Assembly (NCBI GenBank): GCA_008508345.1
Contig: QNGE01000115.1
Coordinates: 40,953-104,952 of the forward strand
Reading direction: 5' to 3'
DNA: 64,000 nucleotides
From: Paragonimus westermani
Lineage: Eukaryota > Platyhelminthes > Trematoda > Plagiorchiida > Troglotrematidae
Shown here: positions 12,397 to 21,927 of the stretch, in pieces
Layout of the letters: every line of letters begins with the position of its first letter
Numbering within the stretch: the first letter of the stretch is position 1
Notes under the pieces: model-generated
Seen by the model: the letters and a program-made list of their open reading frames with translations, nothing else
What the model was told of the DNA's origin: nothing
Database searches by the model: none
Made by a program: the position numbers and the translations under genes

Positions 12397-12639
12397 GTCA
12401 ATGAAACGTTACGTAAAGTAAAAACATCCCGGTTAGCTGAATTCAAACTTAGTCAACCCCAGCGTTACCTTATGGTCCAGCATCTACAAGAGTTTGAACG
12501 AAACAACTTCGTGTCCTACCTGCAGAAGATCGCAGAAAGGTCAGCCAAGAGAAAGCGGACAAATCTACTACTGAGAGTCAGTCCAAAGAAGACGCAGATG
12601 CAATTCCTTTACGACTGGTCATTTGGACGACACCATTAA
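12397..12639 (+). CDS. Possible exon, charged helical protein, unrecognised
   Basis: An open frame of 80 codons follows a plausible splice acceptor (CTGTTTCAATCAG ends at 12393) and ends in TAA. It includes LSQPQRYLMVQHLQEFERNN and KIAERSAKRKRTNLLLRV. The composition is rich in Lys, Arg, Glu, Gln and Leu with few rare residues, more like a real protein than the surrounding chance frames. The only internal ATG is at about 12472, which would leave 56 residues. It lies just past the shared 3' tail of the PLE fragment. I do not recognise a family. It could be a host exon, a LINE ORF1 piece, or chance. Confidence 0.3.
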   Translation, partial: VNETLRKVKTSRLAEFKLSQPQRYLMVQHLQEFERNNFVSYLQKIAERSAKRKRTNLLLRVSPKKTQMQFLYDWSFGRHH

Positions 12640-13077
12640 TTCATTGATTGTGTCATTACTAATCCATGTCACAGTTTGTCACTGTTCATGGAGGTGATGC
12701 TGATCGAAACTTCCACACAACTCTGTGTATCATGATAGTTCAAAACAATGGATTCTTTTAATCCATTTAGTCAGAGCGGAGGGGAGACAAATATCTCGAA
12801 GTATTTACATTTGTATTTGTTCTAATCAGTCGCTAATGTACAGTCAGTAAATTTTGTACAAACTGTACATAACAACATCAATTGAATGAATCTGAAATTG
12901 CCGACGAAGCCTGCTATTTTTTCGGAACTACTAGTGTCTTTTCCAAACACATTTTTGCATAAAAATTCCATTGTATACCTGTTGTGGTGGTTTTTTTCTA
13001 CATGATGATCATACACGCTTGACCCTTCCGTGTCTGCAGCTGATGACAGATAAGGATAGTGAAATTTTGTAACAGGA
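12640..13077. other. No gene seen
   Basis: AT-rich spacer between the possible exon and the LINE fragment; nothing recognised. Confidence 0.5.
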
Positions 13078-13800
13078 CTTGGACACGATATCAGTATGGA
13101 CAGTTCGATGGAGTTTGCCTCTAAACCCACAGAAATGCTCCTTTGTTCACCTGGGGGATACCAGGGATGTCAAGGCATGTTGGAGGTCATTTGTTAGTGC
13201 AGTTTGATACCGAACTTGGTTTTGGAGTGCTGGTGTCACACAACCACAAAACACAGGCGCACACAACGCAAGCCTGTGTTAAGGCTAGGAAAGTGCTTGG
13301 AGCTATCCGTGGATCTTCTGCTAAGGTGTCCACGGAGGCCTTTTGTTCACTCTTTTCGTCTCATGTTCGTCTAAAGTTGGTGTAAGGCTATGCCACAGTG
13401 TTCCGCTGTATAAAACGCGACCTGTCTCAACTCGAAAGAGTACGGAGGGCAGCCAGCCCATGGTCGTTGGGATGACAGGGCTCTCCTATAACCGGCGGCT
13501 AAATTACCTGAACATGTACCCCCAGAGTTAGCGAAACCTCTGCGGTGACCTTATTGTGATACGCCGCATTTTGCGAGGAGACATGGACGAGGAACCCAAA
13601 GCAGACTTCCCAGTCGAAATGAACACCGATTCCGGGACCGTCCTTTCACGATTCGGAAGAAGAGACCGGGACAACTTCACTCTGTATTTCGTCTGCCTTG
13701 ACGGACCGTCTATAGCTGGAACACGCTACTAGTACAGGTGGAGATAGCAGCCAATGGTGTGGCCTTCTAAGTGGCTCTTAGATGCGCAGGTAATAGGGCG
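13078..13800 (+). pseudogene. CR1-like LINE, 3' end of RT ORF
   Basis: Across shifting frames the plus strand encodes the usual tail of CR1/jockey-type LINE reverse transcriptases. In order these are LDTISVWTVRWSLPLNPQKC (13078-13140), a DLGV-like block LGFGVLVSHNHKTQ, ACVKARKVLGAIRGS (13262-13320), FCSLFSSHVR, QLERVQRAA, GLSYNRRLNYLNMYP (13480-13520), and a terminal SIWNTLLVQV-like block with NGVAF near 13700-13770. Several frameshifts and stops break it. The copy is 5'-truncated, as is usual for LINEs: the catalytic palm is absent and only the thumb and tail remain. Confidence 0.85.
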
Positions 13801-14029
13801 CAGGAAGAACCAGGGTGGTTAACGCTCTGTTTATCCCGGTGACCAGGCTCACACTCGGCGACTCTTGCCTTCTATCAGTGAACAGTAAGTAGATGTTAAC
13901 ATTCTGCAACCTTTTTTCTAACCTCAGTGATAAGTAGTTACAGTCACCCAAACAGATGTACAGGACAATAACATTACTATTTCCAGCCGAAGCTGTCTTT
14001 AGAAGTGAAACAATTGCGAAAAAAATTCC

Positions 14030-14110
14030 GCTTCGGCTGGATTCGAACTGCGACAGAAACAGTATGCCCAGGTGCGACAGGTTTACTTCCAGCTGATGTA
14101 CGAAACCACA
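14030..14110 (-). mobile_element. Decayed tRNA-like SINE head
   Basis: On the minus strand, TCTGTCGCAGTTCGAATCCA (ending at 14037) contains a good B-box and is preceded by CCTGTCGCACCTGGGCA. The arrangement matches the minus-strand head at 27330-27410. The A-box is worn and no hammerhead is visible downstream. Confidence 0.5.
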
Positions 14111-14578
14111 CCGAAATCATAATATTTTCACATTTAGGACCAGTTACGCACATAATTCTTTCTGGGAATACTGTTTCTGTTAATAGATCGATTCCATTCG
14201 AGTTCCCGACTACTTGCAACTGGGTCTTCTTTAAGATATCAAATCTACCAAACTACTCATCAGAAGTTATTTTTTATAATTCACTTGTGATGGTATAGTT
14301 TAGGCACGTCAACTTCATTTGTTAAACGACCAGATATATTGATGCCTTGACATGTAGGACGCTGTCAAATTTCCATTCCATCAGAGTTTTCGCTCTTGTA
14401 TCGGCTTATAGGAGTGAAACTTAACTGCATCGACTTGAACGTTTGCAGTCTAACACCCGTACCTGTTTCTGTGGAATTCAGTCAAGGGTCTGATATAACT
14501 TCCTGCAAGATTCCTTGTGCTCGAACATTTCTCAGTCAGAAGGAAATTTGGCAACAGTAACGTTAACCACAATTAGTT

Positions 14579-14693
14579 TTACTGATGAGTAGTCGGGGAT
14601 TTGGTTTATTTTCAAGTTGACCATCACTCACATTTGATCGCAGCGTTCGCATTCAGATAGACTTTCCAGCCAGCCTCTTTCGAAAAGAAGCAC
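14579..14693 (-). mobile_element. Hammerhead SINE, 3' part, cut by the gap
   Basis: The reverse complement of the SINE body: GCACCAG-side sequence is lost in the N run, while GAAAGAGGCTGGCTGG, the TGAATGCGAACGCTGCG region, GTGAGTGATGGTCAACTTG and the tail AAACCAAATCCCCGACTACT are all present. It aligns with the copies at 15409-15524 and 40277-40390. The hammerhead would lie just inside the N run. Confidence 0.85.
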
Positions 14694-15408
14694 NNNNNNN
14701 NNNNNNNNNNNNNNNNNNNNNNNNNNNNNNNNNNNNNNNNNNNNNNNNNNNNNNNNNNNNNNNNNNNNNNNNNNNNNNNNNNNNNNNNNNNNNNNNNNNN
14801 NNNNNNNNNNNNNNNNNNNNNNNNNNNNNNNNNNNNNNNNNNNNNNNNNNNNNNNNNNNNNNNNNNNNNNNNNNNNNNNNNNNNNNNNNNNNNNNNNNNN
14901 NNNNNNNNNNNNNNNNNNNNNNNNNNNNNNNNNNNNNNNNNNNNNNNNNNNNNNNNNNNNNNNNNNNNNNNNNNNNNNNNNNNNNNNNNNNNNNNNNNNN
15001 NNNNNNNNNNNNNNNNNNNNNNNNNNNNNNNNNNNNNNNNNNNNNNNNNNNNNNNNNNNNNNNNNNNNNNNNNNNNNNNNNNNNNNNNNNNNNNNNNNNN
15101 NNNNNNNNNNNNNNNNNNNNNNNNNNNNNNNNNNNNNNNNNNNNNNNNNNNNNNNNNNNNNNNNNNNNNNNNNNNNNNNNNNNNNNNNNNNNNNNNNNNN
15201 NNNNNNNNNNNNNNNNNNNNNNNNNNNNNNNNNNNNNNNNNNNNNNNNNNNNNNNNNNNNNNNNNNNNNNNNNNNNNNNNNNNNNNNNNNNNNNNNNNNN
15301 NNNNNNNNNNNNNNNNNNNNNNNNNNNNNNNNNNNNNNNNNNNNNNNNNNNNNNNNNNNNNNNNNNNNNNNNNNNNNNNNNNNNNNNNNNNNNNNNNNNN
15401 NNNNNNNN
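14694..15408. other. Assembly gap (715 N)
   Basis: A run of undetermined bases. Both edges are members of the same SINE family in opposite orientation, which probably explains why assembly failed here. Confidence 0.99.
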
Positions 15409-15450
15409 CTACTGACGAGCTCTAATGAGAGCGAAACTCGAGTCTAGTGC
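15409..15450 (+). ncRNA. Hammerhead ribozyme, type I, intact core
   Basis: After the partial stem I (CTA) come CTGACGA, a perfectly paired stem II (GCTCT, loop AATG, AGAGC), GAAA, a short self-complementary stem III (ACTCGAGT), the GTC cleavage triplet, and the 3' strand of stem I (TAGTGC). Every conserved core position is present. Only the 5' strand of stem I is cut off by the N run. Confidence 0.85.
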
Positions 15451-15524
15451 TTCTTTTCGAAAGAGGCTGGCTGGAAAGTCTATTTGAATGCGAACGCTGC
15501 GTTCAAATGTGAGTGATGGTCAAC
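15409..15524 (+). mobile_element. Hammerhead SINE, 5'-truncated by the gap
   Basis: Contains the hammerhead core and the SINE body down to GTGAGTGATGGTCAAC. The tRNA-like head is hidden in the N run. After 15524 the flank AATTAGTTTTGTTGATGA resembles AATTAGTTTTACTGATGA on the other side of the gap (14569-14586), which could be a target-site duplication around the whole inverted SINE pair. Confidence 0.85.
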
Positions 15525-15939
15525 AATTAGTTTTGTTGATGAAATTAACTGACATACAAAAGCAGTTTACAGAGTACTTGCCCTATCCCAATTAGAAACA
15601 AAACCGATGAGAACGTGCAGAAAGTCGATGTCCTCACCAATAACACCCTGTGTCGATTAAACAAAATATCATTCGACCAGATGAATATCTCCGTAAAATA
15701 ATGGAAACAACACTGTATCGAACAAAACTGTTTTTGATGAAGTCCTACAGCAGACTGATAGAATCAAAGCAAACTGAACAACAAAGCATCATCCCCCCCC
15801 ACAAACAATTACTAACAGAGCAGGCACAAATGTTAATACGCACGAATTACGGTGTAGCAATTTTCCTTTCATAATATTAGTCGCGTACTGCAGAACGAAA
15901 AAATGGACTGTGTTCGTCCTACTTCGAGGAGGCGATCAT

Positions 15940-16180
15940 AACCGATGAAGTGTTGAATTTCGTTGTAATCGAGAAAGGTGTTTTCGTAGAGGCTGGTGGT
16001 TTTCACTTCCAGCGTATTATCATAGATCTCCCGAAGTTCGTTTTGTAACACCGTTTTATTGTTCGCGGTGTAAATGTTTAGTGTAAGTGTCTTGCTGATA
16101 AATAAGCCCAACCAGGCAATCAGTATGACATATGCTATCAGTGGACCCCGTATCCACTTCACCACAATTCCAGTTCTCAT
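15940..16180 (-). CDS. Possible membrane-protein exon, unrecognised
   Basis: A minus-strand open frame begins MRTGIVVKWIRGPLIAYVIL, continues with IAWLGLFIS (one clear hydrophobic segment), and then a hydrophilic stretch containing ELREIYDNTLEVK. A possible donor (GTAGGA) lies near 15939. The shape, a basic flank, one membrane span and a polar region, would suit an exon of a multi-pass protein. Its first 30 bases overlap a plus-strand PLE fragment, so at least one reading there is accidental. No family recognised. Confidence 0.2.
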
Positions 16181-16575
16181 ATTTCATAACAAAGATAGAT
16201 TTGCAGTCCAGAAACCAATCTGTGTGTATCTACTCATCCACTTGTTCCTGTGGAGCAGGTTATATTGATCAAACATCAAGACAGCCTTCGAAACGAATCA
16301 GTAGCTAGAGCATGGAAAAACACGATAGGTCAACAGTACTCTCCTCGGTCACCTGGTTGAAAGCTGGCATCAGAGGGATACTGATCAAGCCTTCCAAGTA
16401 GTGTATCGCGTACCAGGCAACCCGTCAAAAGCCGTCCGGTTGGAAACAATCTGTACGGCCGAGGCTATCGGAATCAGGTCACTGGACTCAGTATTATGCC
16501 ATCAAAAGCGGTGTGTTCAGCCGCTGCACCTACCATGGCCACAAATTCATCGGATCGATGGCCAGCCTACGCGGT
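16150..16575 (+). pseudogene. PLE GIY-YIG endonuclease remnant
   Basis: From 16150 one frame reads HFTTIPVLIFHNKDRFAVQK. After a frameshift comes CSCGAGYIDQTSRQPSKRIS (YIG box as YID, its Arg replaced by Gln). From about 16340 there is SSVTWL / HLVESWHQ-like sequence (normally SVARHLVETGH), then RLETICTAEAIGIRSLDSVL with the conserved AEAIGI Glu, and LHLPWP near 16540. This is a second PLE subfamily, differing from the copies at 11.9 and 41.7 kb. It is broken by frameshifts and the loss of GIY-YIG residues. Confidence 0.75.
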
Positions 16576-17786
16576 CAAGACAATGGACGAGTGTGATGTA
16601 ACAGACTAAACAAACCATCGCCAAATGATTGACCAGTGACCTAGTTTCTCTGTCGCAAGTCTGATTCAACGGCCTGAGGATCAGTGATCAGAAATAATTG
16701 TTCGTCTGTTTTTATTCTCATTGTTTCGTTTTAGCATGTCATCCGCACAACTTGCAAGTGGTGGACTCGTGTTGTTCATGTTGGCACATATTGTATACCC
16801 TATGTATGGGAACGGTGCATCAATCTATGACTTGTTCGCTTCAGCTAACTAGCACGTGAACTGGAAATCGTCGTACATTGAATCCGTGGCTTGGTTATGC
16901 AAGGTGCAGAGGTGCGTTGGAGGAGCTTAGTGTTTCTACTTCAACTGGACAACATCAGGCCAAAAGATGTTTAGATGATAATTTTGATAGGTGTATTCAG
17001 AAACTGGATGGGCTTCTCCCTCTGTCTCGTTCAGTTTTAACCTGATGGAGTGCAAACAGTGATACCGCCCAATTGGGAAAACCACGGATTAAGACAAGCA
17101 CGATCAGACACATTATATATATAAATATAAATATAAAGTAGTTACCGGGCTTAGTAGCTACATGACATTCAAGCGCCAACGAGTATGGTTGATTCAGTCA
17201 CTTAGGCTGATGCCACCAGAACAATGTGTGACTTCAAGTTAGTAAGAACTGTGGTGTACAAAGGAAACCAGATTCACTCTACTAAACTATGGATCTCCCG
17301 ACTTCCTAACCGACTAACTAACTGACAAACATATTACTGCACCTCTTGATTCTTGTTTAAGAATGATAACCCAATGCTTTTTCTTGAATTCTTCAGAATT
17401 GTTCAATGTTATTGTGTGGAAGCACGCTTGACTGTCTTTTCTAGCTATCACTAAAAAGTGGGTGATGCGTCTGCTATGACCACAATTTTGAAAGTGGGCT
17501 GGATGTCAGCAAACCTGCGGGGTTCACAATACACTTTGGAACATACAAAAAGACCACATGAAGTGATAAACCTGTCCAAACACATAAGAGGCAAAATGAG
17601 GTTGTATAGCATAAAGTGGGAGAATAATGTAGAGGTACAAAAACTGAATTACACACTGGCACAGACAGATGAACAGCACGAGCACCGTTGACTTCGTCGT
17701 ATCAAACAACGTTCTCAACCAACTATTTTCAGTGTCCTGTCGGGAGCACCTTACTGAAGCAAGCTTTAGTGTGAATGCCTTCATAC
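16576..17786. other. No gene seen
   Basis: AT-rich spacer with a short TA/TAAA-rich stretch at about 17115-17140. No motif recognised. It forms the left flank of the Gypsy insertion. Confidence 0.5.
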
Positions 17787-17954
17787 TGTGGACGGTGCCA
17801 ACCAATAAGAACGAGTGACAGGACGCAAGCCAATCAAAGTCAAGGAAGTTATTTTTGTCTCATATATATTGATTCGCATTAAGACATTATTGAGATTCAA
17901 TCTGTCGTGTAGTGAATACACCGTTCTTGATATCACCACTTGACTTCTTCTACA
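17787..17954 (+). repeat. Gypsy 5' LTR
   Basis: Begins TGTGGACGG and ends TTCTACA (TG...CA). It contains a TATA-like CATATATATTG around 17855-17866. At 168 bp it is short for a Gypsy LTR. It matches the 3' LTR without indels. Confidence 0.95.
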
Positions 17955-20900
17955 TGGTGACAGAGGTGAAAGACCAGGATCTGCCAAAGATGACGTCCGT
18001 TGGAGGTCTGAGCATAGTACCACCAGCCCCACTGAAGCTGAACGAAGACGATGATCTTGCCAGCCGATGGAAGACATGGAAGCAGAAGTATGAGGACTTC
18101 CGTACGCTATCTCGTTTGGCGACTACTGAGAAAGAATATCAACTCGCCATGTTTCGGCACGCAGTCGGAGACGAGGCAGTGAGACTGATGAATACATTTT
18201 CATTCGAGCCGGAAGAAGACGCCGGTGATTGGGAGGTGATGATGAGGAAGCTAGAACAGTTTTGCTTGGGCCAAATGAACGATACGTTTGAACGCTACAA
18301 ATTTAACAGCCGCACACAGGGACCAAGCGAATCAATGAATCACTTCATTCAAGCGCTGATGTCTATGTCCGAGTCATGCGGTTTCTGCAAATGTATGCAG
18401 GACAAGTTGATCAAAGATAGGTTGATCATTGGGATGAACGATGCCAACATCACCAAACGTTTGCTGAAAGACCCGAAATTGAGTTTGAAGCAATGCATAG
18501 ATATTTGCCGCAGTGAGGAGGCAGCCGACAAAAAGGCAGAAGCCCTCAGAACTCACTCGACAGAAGAAATCCACCGGATCAACGCAGAATACAACCGGAA
18601 TCTGAAAGGATGCTCCTTCTGCGGAAGACGTCATGGTGCGCTAAAGGAACAATGCCCGGCATGGAAGAGAAGGTGTGCAAAATGTGGAAAAGCCAACCAC
18701 TTCGCGAACTGCTGCAAGAGCACTTCGATAAATTCCAACCGAGCACCATACTCCCCGACCATCAGTGCTGTGAAGATGGAAGAACAACATCCAGGAGTAC
18801 GATCGGCGGAAATCGAACTCGATGGAAAAAGGATCAACTTCCAGTTGGATTCGGGAGCAGGTGTCAGTCTCGTTCCACGATCTTGCATTCCCACGGTGCC
18901 GCTGAGCGCCACGAACTTAACGCTTCGCATGTGGAACCGGACTGCTGTGAAACCTGCAGGAAAGTTTACAGCAACCCTCCGCAACCCAGCCAACGGAAAG
19001 CAGATCCAACAAGTGATTTTCGTGGTCGAGGAAGATTTCCTGCCACTTCTGGGAGTCGAGGCTATTGAAGCGCTCGATCTGGTAACGTTCCACTGTATCA
19101 ATGCTATAACTACTGAATTATCACATATTTGCGAAAAGTATCAGGGCGTTTTTGATGGCTCCTTGGGAAGTTTCCCGGGCATTTGCAAGCTATCAATAGA
19201 CCCAACCGTACGACCAATCGTGTTACCTATGCGTCGCCTACCGTTTGCGATAAAGGATAGTTTCGAAAAAGAGATTTCGCGTTTGGAGAATCTGGGAGTG
19301 ATCAGGCGTGTGGAAGTACCTACTGACTGGGTAAGCCAAGTTACCGTTGTTACTAAAAAGTCTGGTGAATTGCGCGTCTGCATCGACCCAAAGCCACTGA
19401 ATGCAGCTTTGAGGAGAGAACACTATAGACTTCCATTATTAGAGGATATTCTTCCGTGTTTAGCTGGCGCAGGTTACTTTACGAAGGTTGATTTATCAGC
19501 CGCTTTTTGGCACGTAAAACTTGATGAAGAATCCAGCTTTCTCACCACCTTTGGAACTCCGTTTGGTCGATACCGCTGGCTTCGACTTCCATTTGGTTTA
19601 AAAGTTTCGAGCGAAATTTTCCAAAAGCGCCTCATTCAATCCGTAGAGAACCTCACTGGTGTTGTGTGCATAGCGGATGACGTTTTGATACACGGTCGGA
19701 CTAAGGCAGAGCACGACCAAAACTTAGAAAGATTCCTTGCTAGGTGCCAACAACTAGATATCAAGCTCAAAAAAGAAAAGATTGAATACTGCGCGACTGA
19801 AGTAATTTTTCATGGGCATTTATTAACAAAGGACGGACTCAAGCCAGATCCAGCTAAGGTAGAGGCGATTAGAGATATGCCGCCACCAACCGACGTGAAA
19901 GATGTATCGCGTTTCAACGGCATGATCAACTATCTGAGCAGATTCTTGCCTCGTTTAGCTCAAATAATGCAGCCTATTAGGCAACTTACACACAAAAACA
20001 CTGTATGGACGTGGGGCGACCCACAGGAACAGGCGTGGCTGAAGGTGAAGCAACTGATCATGAAAGCACCAGTTTTACGCTATTACGACCCACGACTGCC
20101 GTTAGTCGTCCAGTGCGATAGCAGCCAGAGTGGTATCGGAGCCGTGTTGCTACAGAATGGACAACCTCTGGATTTTCGCAGCCGAAAAATGATCGATGCC
20201 GAGACCCGGTATGCACAAATCGAGAAAGAACTACTAGCAGTTGTGTTCGCCATGGAAAAGTTTAATGACTACACTTTTGGAAGGAAGACGACAGTTCAAA
20301 CCGACCACAAACCGTTGACCACCATTGTTAATAAGCCGTTAGACAAGGCTCCGCGCCGTTTACAGTCTATGCTGGTACATCTACAGAAGTATGATTGTGA
20401 TATAATTTACACCCCAGGAAAGGATATGGTACTAGCCGATACGTTATCGAGAGCACCCGTACCTACATGCGAAGACAAAGGGGCAGAATTCGATCAGGTC
20501 CATCTCACACTGGCCGAACCAGACGAGCGGATGTCACGAATACGTGAAACCTTCGCAGAGGACGAAGAAATGCAAAAACTCATGCAACAAATCCGAGAAG
20601 GTTGGCCGGATAATACCCGATCTGTGGAAGAAATAATCCGCCCGTACTTCAAGGTTCGAGATGAGTTGACTACAGAAGACGGACTGATTTTCCGTGGGAA
20701 CCGCCTTGTGATCCCCAGACCGGCAAGGAGAGCAACACTGCAGGAACTACACCGTTCCCATTTGGGCATCAACGGATGCATAAGGCGTGGGAAGGAAACT
20801 GTTTACTGGCCTGGGAGTACGAGTCAAGTTAAAGATTTCGTGTCCAACTGCGATGTCTGTAATCAACACGGTAGTCGTCAACCGAAGGAACCTATGCACC

Positions 20901-21745
20901 GTCGCACCGTACCACATCGACCATGGCAACATGTGGCAGCTGATTTGTTTTCACATGCAGATAAGACGTACCTCCTAGTCACCGACTACTTCAGCGATTT
21001 CTTCGAAGTCGAAAAGCTTAACACAACCTCATCGGAAGAAGTGATCAACAAACTGAAAAGTCAGTTCGCACGATACGGGATTCCAGAACGCGTCAGATCA
21101 GATGGTGGTCCACAGTTCGCATCTCATCAATTTGCAGACTTCGCTAATAAATGGCGTTTTGCACACGAGATTTCCAGTCCTTATCACAGTCAGTCTAATG
21201 GAAAAGCAGAATCAGCCGTCAAAGAAGCAAAGAAAATAATGAAGAAATGCCTTGCAGCCAAAGAAGATCCGTACTTGGCCCTGCTAGAGCACAGAAACAC
21301 ACCGTCTGCCGATATAGAACTGAGTCCCGTACAAAGACTTTTCGGGCGACGAACGAAAACCAGGATACCTTTGGTTGAAAACGCTTTAGATCCACATCAA
21401 ACCCCATGGACGGTAACACGACAACGTTTGAAAAAACGCATGGAAAGGGAAGCACTGATATACGACAGAGGGTCGCGGGAATTACCACAACTGGCAGAAG
21501 GTGATTCGGTTTGGATACAACCACTTGGGGCAGGAACAAACACCTGGCAAAAAGGAACAGTTGTTAGAGGAGCAGGCGAACGATCGTACGAAGTACTAAG
21601 TACTAATCAAGGACTACTGCGAAGAAACAGGGTGCACTTGCGTAAAGGATCCACGTCGACACTGGATAATAGTTCTAGCCTAATCGAGAACAATCGGGAA
21701 CATGAATTCGTATTGAGAAACCGGAAGATCCCCAAAGTTATTTAA
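17954..21745 (+). CDS. Gag-Pol polyprotein of the Gypsy element
   Basis: A single 1263-residue frame. The frame stays open upstream to a GTG at 17912, but the first ATG is at 17954, on the last base of the LTR. Residues 1 to about 219 are capsid-like Gag. Two zinc knuckles follow (C220, C223, H227, C234 and C240, C243, H248, C253). Protease has LDSGA with Asp299. RT has KVDLSAAF with Asp513 and IADD with Asp575 and Asp576, where Ile replaces the common Tyr. RNase H begins at VQCDSS with Asp722. Integrase has an HHCC zinc region near 930-970 and the DD35E triad Asp997, Asp1050, Glu1086. There is no env and no chromodomain that I can see. Gag and Pol are fused without a frameshift, so their ratio must be set by processing or otherwise. 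All catalytic residues checked are present. Confidence 0.95.
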   Translation: MVTEVKDQDLPKMTSVGGLSIVPPAPLKLNEDDDLASRWKTWKQKYEDFRTLSRLATTEKEYQLAMFRHAVGDEAVRLMNTFSFEPEEDAGDWEVMMRKLEQFCLGQMNDTFERYKFNSRTQGPSESMNHFIQALMSMSESCGFCKCMQDKLIKDRLIIGMNDANITKRLLKDPKLSLKQCIDICRSEEAADKKAEALRTHSTEEIHRINAEYNRNLKGCSFCGRRHGALKEQCPAWKRRCAKCGKANHFANCCKSTSINSNRAPYSPTISAVKMEEQHPGVRSAEIELDGKRINFQLDSGAGVSLVPRSCIPTVPLSATNLTLRMWNRTAVKPAGKFTATLRNPANGKQIQQVIFVVEEDFLPLLGVEAIEALDLVTFHCINAITTELSHICEKYQGVFDGSLGSFPGICKLSIDPTVRPIVLPMRRLPFAIKDSFEKEISRLENLGVIRRVEVPTDWVSQVTVVTKKSGELRVCIDPKPLNAALRREHYRLPLLEDILPCLAGAGYFTKVDLSAAFWHVKLDEESSFLTTFGTPFGRYRWLRLPFGLKVSSEIFQKRLIQSVENLTGVVCIADDVLIHGRTKAEHDQNLERFLARCQQLDIKLKKEKIEYCATEVIFHGHLLTKDGLKPDPAKVEAIRDMPPPTDVKDVSRFNGMINYLSRFLPRLAQIMQPIRQLTHKNTVWTWGDPQEQAWLKVKQLIMKAPVLRYYDPRLPLVVQCDSSQSGIGAVLLQNGQPLDFRSRKMIDAETRYAQIEKELLAVVFAMEKFNDYTFGRKTTVQTDHKPLTTIVNKPLDKAPRRLQSMLVHLQKYDCDIIYTPGKDMVLADTLSRAPVPTCEDKGAEFDQVHLTLAEPDERMSRIRETFAEDEEMQKLMQQIREGWPDNTRSVEEIIRPYFKVRDELTTEDGLIFRGNRLVIPRPARRATLQELHRSHLGINGCIRRGKETVYWPGSTSQVKDFVSNCDVCNQHGSRQPKEPMHRRTVPHRPWQHVAADLFSHADKTYLLVTDYFSDFFEVEKLNTTSSEEVINKLKSQFARYGIPERVRSDGGPQFASHQFADFANKWRFAHEISSPYHSQSNGKAESAVKEAKKIMKKCLAAKEDPYLALLEHRNTPSADIELSPVQRLFGRRTKTRIPLVENALDPHQTPWTVTRQRLKKRMEREALIYDRGSRELPQLAEGDSVWIQPLGAGTNTWQKGTVVRGAGERSYEVLSTNQGLLRRNRVHLRKGSTSTLDNSSSLIENNREHEFVLRNRKIPKVI
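17955..17966 (+). other. Candidate tRNA primer-binding site
   Basis: TGGTGACAGAGG directly follows the LTR, where the primer tRNA 3' end (complement of TGG = CCA) is expected to bind. I could not assign the tRNA species. The gag-pol start codon overlaps its left edge. Confidence 0.65.
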
Positions 21746-21759
21746 AAAACAACGAAGGA
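21744..21759 (+). other. Candidate polypurine tract
   Basis: AAAAAACAACGAAGGA directly precedes the 3' LTR, right after the gag-pol stop. Plus-strand DNA synthesis would start here. It is imperfect, with two C interruptions. Confidence 0.55.
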
Positions 21760-21927
21760 TGTGGACGGTGCCAACCAATAAGAACGAGTGACAGAACGCA
21801 AGCCAATCAAAGTCAAGGAAGTTATTTTTGTCTCATATATATTGATTCGCATTAAGACATTATTGAGATTCAATTTATCGTGTAGTGAATACACCGTTCT
21901 TGATATCACCACTTGACTTCTTCTACG
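21760..21927 (+). repeat. Gypsy 3' LTR
   Basis: Aligns end to end with the 5' LTR. By eye it differs at four positions: G to A in the GACAGGACG block, two changes in CAATCTGTCG, and a final CG in place of CA. Confidence 0.95.

Larger units (their letters stand above)
17787..21927 (+). mobile_element. Gypsy/Ty3 LTR retrotransposon, apparently intact
   Basis: A 4.14-kb element bounded by two 168-bp direct repeats (17787-17954 and 21760-21927) that differ at four positions by my count, all transitions. Between them is one gag-pol open frame without interruption. The five bases before the left LTR are CATAC and those after the right LTR are CATAG, a possible target-site duplication with one mismatch. 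The order protease, RT, RNase H, integrase defines the Ty3/Gypsy superfamily. The two zinc knuckles suggest a Mag/K02A2.6-like lineage, but I could not test this. Near-identical LTRs imply recent insertion. Confidence 0.95.

Noticed and set aside
14088..14105. Hammerhead-like CTGATG...GAAAC
   Set aside because: Reads CTGATGT, lacking the conserved A after G8, and there is no room for a stem II.
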